Below, in pieces: positions 22,690-33,960 of a stretch of DNA of 46,934 nucleotides. Under the pieces are notes generated by a model. It did no database searches, had not been told where the DNA came from, and saw only the letters and a list, made by a program, of their open reading frames with translations. Numbering within the stretch: position 1 is the first letter of the stretch; each line of letters begins with the position of its first letter. The position numbers were made by a program, and so were the translations under genes. Source of the stretch: Haplomitrium mnioides (lineage: Eukaryota > Marchantiophyta > Haplomitriopsida > Calobryales); the NCBI GenBank assembly GCA_049999725.1, contig JBNGIS010020193.1, positions 1-46,934 on the forward strand, in the 5' to 3' direction.

Positions 22690-23600
22690 TGGTCATCTAA
22701 AACGTAAGAGCAATCACAACGATGTTTATCGGCAAATTGTTTTTCCCAATTCTAAGCAATAACAAGATGGTTTTTGGCATCTTACAACAAGGAAGATAAA
22801 CGAAACAAAAAAGGTAGAAAGACTGGGAATATTGGAAGACGAAGGAAAAATCAAACCATCGAGAACAAGAGGATGTTGACCAAAATTAAGAAAGAAAGGA
22901 GAAAAACAAGTACTTGCTTGTTTGGAGTTGTTGTATGCAAACTCCACAGCCGGTAAAAATCTATCCCAATCCGTATGATGAACATTGATAAACGTTCGAA
23001 GCATATCCTCCACAATACAATTTGTCCATTCGGTTTGCCCATCTGTTTGAGGATGATATGCCGTAGACATAGATAGTTTGGTACCCAAAAGTGTGAATAA
23101 CTCTCGCCAAAACTTCCCAATGAATTGTAGATCTCTATTAGATATGAGTACCTTTGGCATTCTATGATATCGAAAGACTGTATCAAAATAAATCTTTGCC
23201 AATTGTGGAGCATCCACCGTATCCACTGTCGGTGCTAAATGAATTTTCTTGCTTAACTTATCCACAAACACCATAATGGCCGTAAACCCATGAGGCATGG
23301 TTGGAAGCAAAGTGATAAGGTCGAAACTTACATGTTCCCACCAAGTAGTAGGAATCAATAATGGTTGCAGAAGATTAGCTGGTTTTTTATTTGAAGCCTT
23401 GTTTTATTGACAACTTTCACAAGAACAAACAAAGCCACAAACATCTCGAGCTAGGTTTGGCCACCACCAAGTCCGTTGAAGCAACTCCATAGTCTTGTCT
23501 ACTCCAAGATGCCCAGAAATTGGAATATCATGTACTTCTTGTAAACTTGCCATTCGAAGCACATCATTTTGAGGAACATATATTTGATTGTCTTGATAGA
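22690..23600 (-). pseudogene. chromovirus integrase core
   Basis: H2C2-type zinc-binding segment (HDIPISGHLG...CSCESC) near 23535-23405, a catalytic Asp in VSFDLITLLP near 23325, VLISNRD near 23140 where SDRD is expected (Asp to Asn), and the Glu in DGQTEWTN near 23035. A frameshift near 22830-22700 breaks the C-terminal part. With one acidic residue lost it should be inactive. Confidence 0.85.
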
Positions 23601-23769
23601 GAATACCATCCTGAATAGAAAAGATATGATACTCACTATCTTGGACTGCCAAACATGCTCTAACACAAGTAAAAAAGACGTCTTCTTGTAACTTTTGTCG
23701 AAAGTCATCATTGGTTCCTTCATCAAGATGTAATATACTAGCACTTGCTATCTCTAGTGTATTTATTCG

Positions 23770-25030
23770 ATGATCTAATCTTTGAGACAACGCATCAGAA
23801 ATAGTGTGGAACCTTCTCGGCTTGTACTCCAACTTGAAATCAAAGAGTTGTAGTTTATCTTCCCATCGATAATGACGACTTGTCATATTTTCCAAGTGGA
23901 TTGCTTGAAGCAATGGCTTGTGGTCTGTACGCATAAGTATAGGTTTGCCCAAAAGATAGTGTCTCCACACCTTGGTAGCATAAACCATTGCTAATTGCTC
24001 TCAATCTCTTGCAGAATAATTTCTCTCCACCGCAATCAATCGGCGTGGCATGATTGCAATTAGATGAAGTCCATCCTCAAACTATTGTTGTAAAACCACT
24101 CCAATAGCAAAATTAGAAGCATCAAAATCAACTATACACTGCCTCTTTGGATCATATGGTTGTAGAATTGGATGAGATGTCATCACATCCTTGAGTTGTT
24201 GAAATATCACTTGCTCCTTGGTCGTCCATTTGAACTTTGCATCCTTCCCTAGTAAATCCATAAGCGGTGCAGCAATATAAGCAAAGTAATGAATGAATCT
24301 TCGATACAAACTTGCTAATCCATTAAAAGCTTGAACATCCTTTGTATCATTTGATGTTGGCCACTCTGCAATAGCTTTAATTTTCTCTTCCTCCATCTTG
24401 ATGCCATCCGTAGACACTTTATACCCTAGACAAGTCACCTCTTACTTCCAAAACTCACACTTAGACTTCTTGCAATAAAACTTCCAATTCCGTAGTCGTT
24501 GTAGTACCTCCTTGAGATGAGCACGATGTTCAACTTCACTTTTACTAAAGATAGGGATATTGTCCAAAAATACCAACATTGACTTATCCAATAACCCATC
24601 AAAAACTTGGTGCATTTGATCCATAAATATCGTCGGAGCATTAGTAAGACCAAATATAAGAACTTTCCACTCAAAATGCCCATACCTTGTACGAAAAGCT
24701 GCATTTGGTACATCACTTGGCTTGATTGGAATTTGCCAATAGCCACTTCGAAGATCCAACTTAGAAAAGAATCGTGCACAACTCAACTGATCCAACAAAT
24801 CATTAATACGAGGTAGAGGTTAGGCATTCTTCACTGTTTGATTGTTCAATCCTCGATAATCTGTACAAAGATGAAATCCACCATCTTTCTTTGGTACAAA
24901 GAATACCAGAGCTCCCTAAAGAGAAGTACTGTGTTGAATGAAATCCTTCTCAAGAAGATCTGTTAATGTCTTTTGAAGCTTCTCTAATTCTTGTGGTGAT
25001 AGTCGATATATAGGTCAATTATAAAAAGTG
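23770..25030 (-). pseudogene. chromovirus reverse transcriptase and RNase H
   Basis: RT blocks in order: [20 protein letters not shown] near 24900, SKLDLRSGYWQI near 24755, FGLTNAPTIFMDQM near 24640, then VFLDNIPIFSK near 24560 where YxDD is expected: the second Asp is Asn. RNase H has DFDASNFAIGVVLQQ near 24120 and RTDHKPLL near 23930. At least five in-frame stops. The D-to-N change and most stops are G-to-A or C-to-T. Confidence 0.85.
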
Positions 25031-25359
25031 CTTTCCAGTATCAACTCAATCAAAAAAGACATTCCTTGATCGTCTAGCAACCCCTTTAGCAATTCCTCCG
25101 GAAATACATCCGCAAACTCTTTCAAAATATCATCTATCATTAAGGTAGGCGCACCTTTTCCCCCCTCTTTACTCAAGTCCATGATGGGGTTAATCCAAAC
25201 AGCAAAGACATGCAACTTTTGCTCCACTGAATCAACATGATGAACTAATTTAGGCTTCTTCACCAACGGTGTCAAACACTCCAAAAGAAATTTCTTACCT
25301 TGTAAGATAACTTGAATTTGTCGTTTTCTCCAATCAAATTGAACATACCTTTCTTCAAG

Positions 25360-25635
25360 CTAAGGAAATCCTAAAATGATGTCATATTGTACAAGTGCAA
25401 TAACAAATTGCATAGATTCCGTATACTCTTTTCCAATCCTTAGAAGGAATGGCTTTTGAGAGCAAAACACGTCATGCTTTTGGCCATCAACCATAGTCAC
25501 AATACTCCTATTGATAGGCCTATATTTTGTTTTGATTATCTTAGCAAAACGTAGTGACGTAAATTTTTCAAAACTCCCACTATCGACCAACATTCTACAA
25601 GAGTGCTTCTCAATCATACCATCAAGATGGAACAA
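25360..25635 (-). pseudogene. chromovirus protease
   Basis: Retropepsin-like segment with the active-site triad preserved (CRMLVDSGSFEKF, Asp-Ser-Gly) and YDIILGFP at the end, corresponding to ILGMPW-type motifs. The domain itself is open; stops lie on both sides. Confidence 0.75.
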
Positions 25636-25639
25636 GGTA

Positions 25640-26230
25640 CCTTAAATTCTTGTCAGAATTTTAATTCTATTTGAGCTTGCAAGGTTTTTAGAGCGCTAAT
25701 CGAATGGTTGAGGATGAGATCTAACTTCTGTAGCCGTGAGTAATGAGTCATGTCACTCCGCCATACGCATTGCTTCTTCTAATTGAGTAGGCTCTCTCAT
25801 AGTAACTTTTATTCTCGTGTGAGGCTTCAATCTCCGAACAAAACGGTCTAGTGCTTCTTCTTCTCTTATATCAGGAATTTGTATAATTGTATCATGAAAA
25901 TGTGTCACATAACTTCTCACTATACCAAGTTGCTTCAATTCGGCCAATCAATCTCTTGCTACTTTTGAAGCATTTACAACCCTAAATCTTGAAATCGCTC
26001 CTTCTTTGAACTCATGTCAAGAAACAATAGGAGCAACAAATCCACGTTATGCTTATTCTATTTGATATCTCCACCAAGTCTTTGCAACTCCTTCTAATTG
26101 GCTTGTCACAAATAGAATTTGCCGACTATCTTCTCTAATAGTTGTAGCTTCAAAATATTATTCGCAATAAAAAATGAAGTTCTCACAAGCATCACAAGTC
26201 ACCTTTCCATCATATGCTTTTGGCATTGGA
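25640..26230 (-). pseudogene. chromovirus gag remnant
   Basis: Contains the capsid-type AKTWWRYQIE motif near 26075 and an Arg/Glu-rich C-terminal part (25947-25753, with RFVRRLKPHTRIKV). Several stops; no zinc knuckle was found before the protease. Confidence 0.65.
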
Positions 26231-26376
26231 AATGGCCTATAACTCTCTTCTTCTCAAAACATTGCTCTTTCTTTTATTCCCACTTCCAAAAGGTATGAAA
26301 GATGTTCAAGTCATTGTTCCATTGCTTGAATCACCTCCTCTTGAGTCTCTATATAGCTCACACCAAAAACAAACCG

Positions 26377-26390
26377 TGGCTCTAATACCA
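26377..26390 (-). promoter_or_regulatory. primer-binding site, initiator Met tRNA type
   Basis: Minus strand TGGTATTAGAGCCA, one base from the LTR end. It differs at one position from the common plant PBS TGGTATCAGAGC. This fixes the minus-strand orientation of the element. Confidence 0.8.
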
Positions 26391-26391
26391 A

Positions 26392-26769
26392 TGTAAATAT
26401 ACAAGCATAAGGTTGTGTTGTTTATAAGAAAATAGAGAAGAGTGAAGGAAGTGGTAGAGAGTCACTCTTAGGTTACTTGATTTCGAAGTCACTTTTGGTA
26501 GAGAGTCACCTTTAAGGCTGAAATTAGAAGTGACTTGTAAGTGAAGAAAGAGGGAAGACACCATCTTCTCTTGTATAAATAGAAGGGCTTCTTAGCTCCA
26601 CTCCTCATTCTGGAGTTCCTCTCGAATCACTTGAGTTCTTTGGTTGCTTGGCTTTTGCTTGCACTCTTGGTCTTAGCTTGGACCTTGAGTTGCTTTTGGT
26701 TGAAGAACTCTATTAGAGTTCACCATGAATTCTTACTCATTTGGATTTGGTCTCTGAGATTCTTTTACA
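26392..26769 (-). repeat. chromovirus 5' LTR
   Basis: 378 bp on the minus strand from TGTAAAAGAATCTCAGAGAC to TTGTATATTTACA, next to the PBS. It contains a TATA-like CTATTTATACAAG in the sense of the element near 26575. Confidence 0.9.
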
Positions 26770-27010
26770 CGCATGGACAAAGAAAGTCCATGCGAGCATG
26801 GAGACTCGGGGTCCATGCGAGTATGGACTCCCACGTCCAAGCACACCTGGAGATCGAAGTCCATACACTCTTGGACTTCATGGGAGTCCATGCCCGCATG
26901 GATCCTAGGTCTCCATGCTTGCATAGACTCCCTTTGTCCATGCAAACATGGACTCCCATCGTCCAAATGCGCTTGGACTCCATTGTTCACTGCACGTTCG
27001 ATATGTTATT
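26770..27010. repeat. 24-bp palindrome array, intron 1 (inner copy, right part)
   Basis: Continuation of the array at 21455-21861, with units such as GTCCATGCGAGCATGGAGAC near 26789 and GTCCATGCCCGCATGGATCC near 26887. It ends about 75 bp before the exon 2 acceptor (TTTTTAG|CTC at 27085/27086). Confidence 0.9.
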
Positions 27011-27721
27011 AAAGTCTGTGCGCAATGTGAATGTCGAGTCTTACACTGTTACTTATGCCTGATAGTTTTTTGTCTTTATTTTTAGCTCACTCAATTTCTG
27101 GCCGATTTTGTGGACGGCTACAAAGACGCGAAGTGCGTCGAGTAGGATTTCATCAAACTCGCCATTCAAATCAAGATTCTGAAGCCCAAGTAGGGCATTA
27201 ATATTCAATTACTGCCGCATTTGAGCGCAACAACATTCTCAATTTACGCGACAGGCACTTCTTCACAAAAGAAAAGAAAGAAGCCTGAGCCAATTGAGGC
27301 TCCAAAGAAGAAAAACAAGCTGCAAAAAAGAAAAAGCCTACACCATGACACATTATTGAGGAGGAGTGTTAGCCGGCGAATTAGGACCCTACTAGAAAAA
27401 TTGAAGGAAATGGAAGCATCTATGGGGCAGTTCTCTAAGGTACGGGGATACACTAGAGGCATCGGGGTACTCCAGATCGAGGGCAAGCGGAAGAGGTCAT
27501 GTAAGCATCAGTGGAAGGCAGGAATCGAGACCAGGGCATGGAAGAACGAAACACTCGCAAGAGGTAACAAGCAGAGAAGTGGGAAGAAGAGTGACATCGG
27601 AAGCAGAGGAAGATTAGGGAATGGACGATGAGGACCAGGGGCACGGAATGGAAATCAAAGGCCGGCAGTATATGGAAGGGACCGCAGGTAAGAGGAAATG
27701 CTGCATCATAAATGATCCTGT

Positions 27722-27865
27722 GGATTCGGATCCACGAAATCCTTCGGATTTAGATTCACAAAGTCTTTCGGATTCGGATCCGTGAAGTCCTTCGGATTCG
27801 AATCCGCGAAGTCCTTTAGATTCGGATCCGCGAAGTCCTTCGGACTCGGATCAGTGGAGCTCTTT
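27722..27865 (+). repeat. 24-bp minisatellite in the 5' LTR
   Basis: Six units like GGATTCGGATCCGCGAAGTC plus CTTC, exactly 24 bp apart. The same place in the 3' LTR (32015-32062) has only two units. LTRs are identical on insertion, so units were gained or lost afterwards. Confidence 0.85.
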
Positions 27866-27883
27866 GGTCAAACATCGAATGCA

Positions 27884-28500
27884 AGGTCAAAGCGGCAATC
27901 AAGCTTCCCTATTGAAAAAAACGTCGAACGACGGCCATGGAGAAAAAGTCAACCTCATAATTCAGGGTCCAAGGGATCCTTCGGACTCACCAGTCCGTTG
28001 TCTTCTTTGGACTTGGGTCCGCGGTCAACTACGGATCAAGGTCAAAGCAACGGTCAAGCTTCCTTGTTGAAAACAGCATCAGACAATGGCCACTGAGGAA
28101 AAGTCAACCTTGGAACTCAGGGTCCGAGGGATCTTTCAGACTCACCACTCTGTTGGATTCTTCGAACTTAGGTCTGCGGTCAACTTTGGATTAAGGTCAA
28201 AGTGACAATCAAGCTTCTCTGTTGAAAACGACATCAGCTGGCGGCCACGGAGGAAAAGTCAACTTCGAAACTCAGGGTCTGAGGGATCCTTCGGACTCAC
28301 CAATCCGTTGGATTCTTCGGACCCGATGTCAACTTTGGATCAATGTCAAAGCAGCGATCAAGCTTCTCTGTTGAAAACGGCGTCAGATAGCGGCCACAAA
28401 GGAAAAGTCAACCTCAAAACTCAGGGTCTGAGGGATCCTTTGAACTCACTTCCACGGGATTTTTCGGACTCGTTTCCCCAGTCAACTTCGGATCAAGGTC
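27884..28500 (+). repeat. about 155-bp tandem repeats in the 5' LTR
   Basis: Four units start with GGTCAAAG near 27884, 28040, 28195 and 28344, each containing a GTCAAGCTTC / GTTGAAAAC / GGCCACGGAGG sequence. A fifth truncated unit at 28497 passes into short repeats with the core GGGATTCTTCGGACTCG. Confidence 0.85.
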
Positions 28501-29290
28501 AAAGTGGGATTCTTCGGACTTGTTTGTCGTGGGATTCTTTGGACTCGTTTTCCACGGGATTCTTTGGACTCGGTTCCGCGGGAATCTTCGGACTCATCAG
28601 TCTGCGGAAAACTGCAGACCATACCCTCGGAAACCTCGGAACCTACCGTTGACTTCGGAGCTGGTTGGAATAAGTGTCGTCATGGGAAGTCATTTCACCA
28701 CCTACCACCGCGGAGGAGCACAGGAAGATGGAGAGAAAACAAGTGCGTGCGTGATCGTGGGGGCGCACACAGGGAGATCAAGTTCTGAGTCTAGAGAGGA
28801 GCGATGAGGGGCACAAAGCGTGAATGTGTACGATTGCATGGACAAATGCATTGTGAGGGATGCTGCAAATCTAAGAGGCTGAGAACGAGATTGAAGGTGT
28901 GATTGAAGCTTTTGTGCAAGAGGATAGTAAGGGATGGGAGGTGCATTCTGAAATCCGTTGAGTGAGGTGAGCGGACTTGCGTCGAGGGCCAGAGGAGTGG
29001 AGGTGGACTGGAGGGGCACCAAGAATCGTGGAGCGAGAGGCTCTAGAGACTCGGACAATCCATGTGAACCCATTCTGAAGGGTGGACCAGCATTGGAGGA
29101 GGATCATTACTCGAGGAAGATGCAAGTGCATTCAGCCTGGACTTGTGAATCGTGATTGTGTAGGGGATTCCACCCAGTAGCATGAGGAGGGTGTTGTTGT
29201 TACCATTTCAGAAGGAGGTTGAAGGCAAGGGGGTTGCATTAGTGCCCACGCACTGTAGAGAAGACCCGACCGAGGTCTGGTGGAGTTATC

Positions 29291-29996
29291 ATTTTGAGTA
29301 GGAGTTAGAGATCTATAGATCTGCAGAGAAGGAAGTTCAGGTGTTGGAGTAGTTGGCCCTGTGTAGATTCAACATAGAGTTTGCATTGAGATTGTAGGTG
29401 TAGTTTTGTATGTATTTTTTTCCTCTAAAATGGTAGAGATGTGAATGATTACAAGCAGTCTCAATGCAAGAATGAGTGACAAGATCTGAGCAGGTCCTAG
29501 TTTGGCTTGGGGGTGTGTGTAGAGAGAAAGAGATGACTACGGAGTGTGGATTTGGTGTGAAGTACCAGCATTGCCAAGAAGCTTGTGGCTGTTAGTCCGT
29601 ACAAGAGATAAAACAAGGACCGGGGTCATCTCATAAAAGGCTCTATGAAACTGTGTTGCATCTCTTCCGTTGGAATAAGCTCTCTCTGAGTTAAGCCAGG
29701 AGAGAGGAGCGTGACATAGTTTTCTGGTGTTAGAAGAAGGGCCAAGGTTTGTAAGAACCTGAGACCAACCCGAGACCAAGTATTATCTTTTGTACATAGG
29801 ACCTCAAAGGCGCATCGGAGCATGGATGAGAAGCTGCAAGAAACAGAGCATCCGGTTGTGAGCCAGTTGAAACACGCGTGGAGAAGAGCGTTGACCTATG
29901 GGTGGAGTTGTCTGTACTTGTTGTAGCAATACTAACATGGTACCTTCTCTAGGACTTCCTGGCGATGCAAGTACAAGTCCTCCAAAGGAGTAAAAG
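29291..29996 (+). other. leader region of the long-LTR element
   Basis: No PBS, no knuckle and no convincing frame. It contains a T-rich run near 29430 and is presumably the gag leader. Confidence 0.4.
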
Positions 29997-31418
29997 TTGT
30001 CCCATCCTATTGTAGGGATGGGCCATGCCCGCTCACGAAGGAAACGAACGGCTAAGTATGTTTCGGAGTACTCTTTTGACAGTTCATGCAACAATAAGGA
30101 GAGCTTTGCATCCACTTTTGAAGGAGACAAGGACTTCAATAGTAGCAGCTCTAGTGATGACAGCTCTTCACGGAGGAAGAAAAAGAAAAAAGAGAAAAAG
30201 AGCAAGAAGGCTGCCAAGGAGAGGGAAGCCCGTATAGCAGAGTTAACATCGAGGATAGAGGAAATGAACGAACTCCTCGCGGGAATCGCTCTGGAGGTAG
30301 TAGGAGGGTCAGGTCCCCTCCGAGGAGCACCTCTAGGTATGGAGTCTGAACAATCAAGGGAATAGGCTGCAAACAAGCCATCAAAAACAATCATCATGAT
30401 CTGCTAGAATTGTGGGAAGCGAGGACACATGTCAATCAACTATCTTGAACTATGGAGACAAGATTATGGTCAACCAGCTATGGTGCATTTCCAATACGGA
30501 GAAGAGGAAGCGCCACTACCAGATTGGGAGACCTTGGGATCAGATGATTGTCATCAAGTGGTGGCCAGATCATGGTCCAAGTCCTACCAAACGGGCAAGC
30601 TCAAGAAGGGAACCAAAGATCAGAAGGATCAACACACCCACCGCAAGGAAAGCAAAACAAACAAGCGAATGGCCAAGAAAGCTGCCACTCAAGTGTTGAC
30701 CTTCCATAGTGATTCTAACTCGGAACGGGAAGGCCTCACCTGGTTCTGTCAAACCCATCAAGAAGGGGTGAAAGAAATGACTAAGACCTTGGAGGAGATA
30801 GAGGAGGAGAGGGCGGACGAAGAGACTCTACCGGATGTCCCAACGCAACGATTGCTAGGCGATCCAAATGAGCTAAGGGAGGTGGAAGCATCCATGATAA
30901 AGGCGCAAGCACCTACTCCTTGCATCATTTGGGCTGGAGCGGGGGAGGCTGAACTAGAAAGGAAGGAACCCGTGCATATGTCAAGGGACCTTAGGAGGAC
31001 TGGACCGGAGCCAAAAGGGGAGTGGGAACCACCGTATCCAACGGAGGGTAGTCCAAAAGATCAACCCAAGAATGCATTAGGATTAGAACTCCCTCAAGTG
31101 GAGGAGGGGGAGCCACCCCAATTGGAAGGTCGCAGCCTAGAGGACTTGAATTTATCGAAAGCAGAGCCTCCTCTTGAGCAAGAGGAGGGGCCCACCTTAG
31201 ACCCAAACAAAGATCTTGCCAAAGCAGAAGAGAAGCCGCCAAGCCACCTACCAATAACCCACATTGTACATAAGTTTATTCTTCCAAGCCCTATGTATAG
31301 TTCCTCAATTTTTTCTTGTTTTATCGTTTCTGCCGAGGTTGTGTATAGTGTGTGTAGCCCAAGGCTGAAGGAAGAGGGTCAGCAGAGTGGCCTGAAAGAA
31401 GGGAAAGAAAGGCAGTGA
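29997..31418 (+). pseudogene. gag-like protein of the long-LTR element
   Basis: One reading frame of about 470 codons interrupted by only two stops, both TAG (30363-30365 and about 30405). The first part is basic and Ser-rich with a Lys-rich block (SSSRRKKKKKEKKSK near 30165) and a coiled-coil-like helix. Then comes a CCHC knuckle with damage: C-stop-NCGKRGHMSIN, the last Cys replaced. The C-terminal half (30700-31400) is acidic and Pro-rich. The knuckle-type Cys pair with TAG after the first Cys (TGCTAGAATTGTGGG) is also found at 4848 in the gypsy fragment, so the two gags are related. No protease or polymerase follows. Confidence 0.6.
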
Positions 31419-31643
31419 GATATGGTGCTGATAAGATCAGGTACCCAACCTGATTAAGAAATTAAGGACTCAACTTTTGCGTGGAACCCAGGAAAGAATC
31501 CGAAGTTTTGACTCTGTATAGAGAAAGGTGTGTTTTCTGTGAGTGCTTTCCAGTAGTTGTTAGTTTTGTTGTGTGAGTTCACCTCTAGATGCCCAACTTG
31601 TAGAGCAGAACGGAAGAAGGTGCTCATGGGGTCGCTTCACAAC
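31419..31643 (+). other. gap between gag and the 3' LTR
   Basis: About 225 bp without recognisable protease, RT or integrase, in agreement with a gag-only element. Confidence 0.5.
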
Positions 31644-31657
31644 TAGAAGGGGAGTTA
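31644..31657 (+). promoter_or_regulatory. polypurine tract of the long-LTR element
   Basis: AGAAGGGGAGTTA directly before the 3' LTR; it fixes the plus-strand orientation. Confidence 0.65.
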
Positions 31658-33660
31658 TGTCAACCGGCAAATTGGGGCCCTACTAAAAAAATTGAAGGAA
31701 TTGGAAGCATCGGCGGGGCATTTCTCGACTTCTAAGACGCGGGGATACACCAGAGGCATAGGGATACTCCAGATCGAGGGCAAGCAGAAGAGGTCATGCA
31801 AGCATTAGTAGAAGGCAGGAATCGAGACCAGAGCAAGGAAGAATGGAACACTCACCAAAGGTAACAAGCAGAGAAGTGGGAAGAAGAGCGACATCGGAAG
31901 CGGAGCAAGATCAAGGACCGAACAAGGAGGACCAATGGCGCATGACAGAAATCAAAGACCGACAACAGATAGAAGGGACAATAGGTAAGGGGAAATGCTG
32001 CATCGTGAATGATCCTTTGGATTTGGATCCCGGAAGTCCTTCAGATTCGAATCAGCGGAGCTCTTTGGTCAAACATTGGATGCAAGGTCAAAGCGGCGGT
32101 CAAGCTTCTCTGTTGAAAACAGCGTCGGACGGCGGCCACGGAGGAAAAGTCAACCTTGGAACCCAAGGTCCGAGGGATCCTTCGGACTCACCAAACCATT
32201 GGATTCTTTGGACTTGGGTCCACGGTCAACTGCGGATCAAGGTCAAAGCGGCGTTCAAGCTTCCTTGTTGAAAACAACGTCAGACAGCGGCCACGGAGGA
32301 AAAATCAACCTCGGAACTCAGGGTCCAAGGGATTCTTCGGACTCACTAGTCCGTTGGATTCTTCGAACTTGGGTCCGCGGTCAACATCGGATCAAGGTCA
32401 AAGCGGCAGTCAAGCTTTCCTATTGAAAACAGCATCAGACAGCAGTCACGGAAGAACAGTCAACCTCGGAACTCAAGGTCCGAGGGATCCTTTGGACTCA
32501 CCAATCTGTTGAATTCTTCAGACTTGGGTTCGCGATCATCTTCGGATCAAGGTTAAAGTGACGGTCAAGCTTCTCTATTAAAAACGGCGGCCATGGAGAA
32601 AAAGTCAACCTCGGAACTCAGGGTCCGAGGGATCTTTCGGACTCGGTTCCACGGGATTCTTTGAACTTGTTTCCGCATTCAACTTCAGATCAAGGTCAAA
32701 GCGGGATTCTTCAAACTTTTTTCGCGGGATTTTGTAGACTTATTTCCCGCGGGATTCTTCAAACTCGTTTTTTGCGGGATTCTTTAGACTCGATTTTGCG
32801 AGAATCTTCGGACTCGTTTGTCTATGGAAAACTAGGGACCAGACCTCCGGAAACCTTGGAACTTGTCGTTGACTTTGGAGCTGGTTGGGACAAGTGTCTC
32901 TACGGGAAGTCATCTCACCACCTACCACCACGGAGGAGCGTGGGAAGACGAGGAGGAAAACAAGTGCGCGCGCAATCGCGAGGGCACACACAGGGAGATC
33001 AAGTTCTGAGTCTAGATAGGAGCGGCGAGAGGCACGAAGCGTGAATGTGTATGATTGCGTGGAGAGATGCATTGTGAGGAATGTTGCGAATCTAAGAGGC
33101 TGAGAACGAGATTGAAGGTGTGATTGAAGCTTTTGTGCAAGGGGATAGCAAGGGACCGGGGGTGCATTCTGAAATCCGTCGAGTGCTGTGAGCGGACTTG
33201 CGTCGTGGGCCAGAGGAGTGGAGGTGGACTGGAGGGGCGCTGAGAATCGTGGAGCGAGAGGCTTTGGAGACTCAAACGATCTAAGTGAACCCATTCTAAA
33301 GGGTGGACCAGCGTTGGAGGAGGATCATTTTTTGAGGGAGAGGCAGGTGCATTTGGCCTGGACTCGTGAATCGTGATTGTGCAGGGGATTCCATCCAGTA
33401 GCATGAGGAGAGTGTTGCTGTTACCATTTCAGATGAAGGTCGAAGGCAAAGGGAGCTGCGTTAGTGCCCGCGCATTGTAGAGAAGACCCGGTCAAGATCT
33501 GGTGGAGTGTGTCCAATAGTCATGAGGACTATCTTCCAGAGGTGGAAGTTAAACTGACCTCTTCCAAGCTTGCGGAAGTGAATCCAAGCCCCTCTATGAT
33601 GGAGGGTATAAACTAGCTGGTGAATATGTGTGTGGGTAGGTGGGCTGAAGTGTGAAGTGT
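31658..33660 (+). repeat. 3' LTR of the long-LTR element
   Basis: Starts TGTCAACCGGCAAATTGG right after the polypurine tract and ends close to GTGTCGTAG, where the methyltransferase exon resumes. Its end (33530-33650) also matches 1120-1240, a separate copy of the same LTR. Confidence 0.75.
32087..32830 (+). repeat. about 155-bp tandem repeats in the 3' LTR
   Basis: Counterpart of 27884-28620: units near 32087, 32240, 32397 and 32550, then short GGGATTCTTC-type repeats at 32703-32830. Open frames over these repeats are by-products of the repeat phase. Confidence 0.85.
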
Positions 33661-33960
33661 CGTAGGGGAGACTCGGGTAAAGTCTACTTCTTCTGCCCCC
33701 TTGTCTTCATCACCAAGCAACTCGAAGCAAGACTCGAAGGTGGAGCCACAACCAGTTCAAGCTCCTACATCTCAATCAAAAAGGCAATCCCACAAGGGGT
33801 TGCATACTTTTCAAGAAAGGGAGCAGGTGGATCCTCATATAGTGTTTGAGGAAGACAAGAATAAGATTAGGGAGTCTGAAATCCAGCGTTGCAGAGTCCG
33901 TGAAGAAATAGTAGCAATAAGGCTGGAATGGACAACTAGGGTCCATTCTAGATTCAAAGA

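Larger units (their letters stand above)
21862..26769 (-). mobile_element. Ty3/gypsy chromovirus with oppositely oriented LTRs
   Basis: Internal genes read on the minus strand in the order gag, protease, RT, RNase H, integrase, chromodomain. The right-hand LTR (26392-26769) is in the normal orientation and abuts a tRNA-Met-type PBS. The left-hand LTR (21862-22228) is the same sequence inverted. A 5-bp duplication CGCAT flanks the whole (21857-21861 and 26770-26774), and removing the element restores a perfect palindrome in the host array, so this is one insertion. Coding regions carry several stops, a frameshift near 22700, and lost catalytic residues. Confidence 0.9.
27367..29290 (+). repeat. 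5' LTR of the long-LTR element
   Basis: Aligns with 31658-33490 in order. Its last about 165 bp are missing or replaced: homology stops after CTGGTGGAGT near 29290, whereas the 3' LTR runs on to about 33660. No PBS is visible behind it. Confidence 0.75.
27367..33660 (+). mobile_element. long-LTR retrotransposon with gag only
   Basis: Direct repeats of about 1.9-2.0 kb (27367 to about 29290; 31658 to about 33660) flank 2.3 kb with one gag-like frame and no pol, so it is non-autonomous (TR-GAG/LARD-like). LTRs begin TGTTAGCCGGC and TGTCAACCGGC. It lies in exon 2 of the methyltransferase gene: AGGAG precedes it (27362-27366) and GGGAG follows (about 33668), possibly a mutated 5-bp duplication. 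No clean CA end was found on the right, so that boundary is approximate. Confidence 0.75.

Noticed and set aside
27782-28807. Ser/Gly-rich proteins in the LTR tandem repeats
   Set aside because: Several overlapping frames over tandem repeats inside an LTR; none is preserved between the two LTRs beyond the repeat itself.
28702-29131. minus-strand reading frames shared with 32740-33404
   Set aside because: They are shared only because both are LTRs of the same element; frames differ and no domain is seen.
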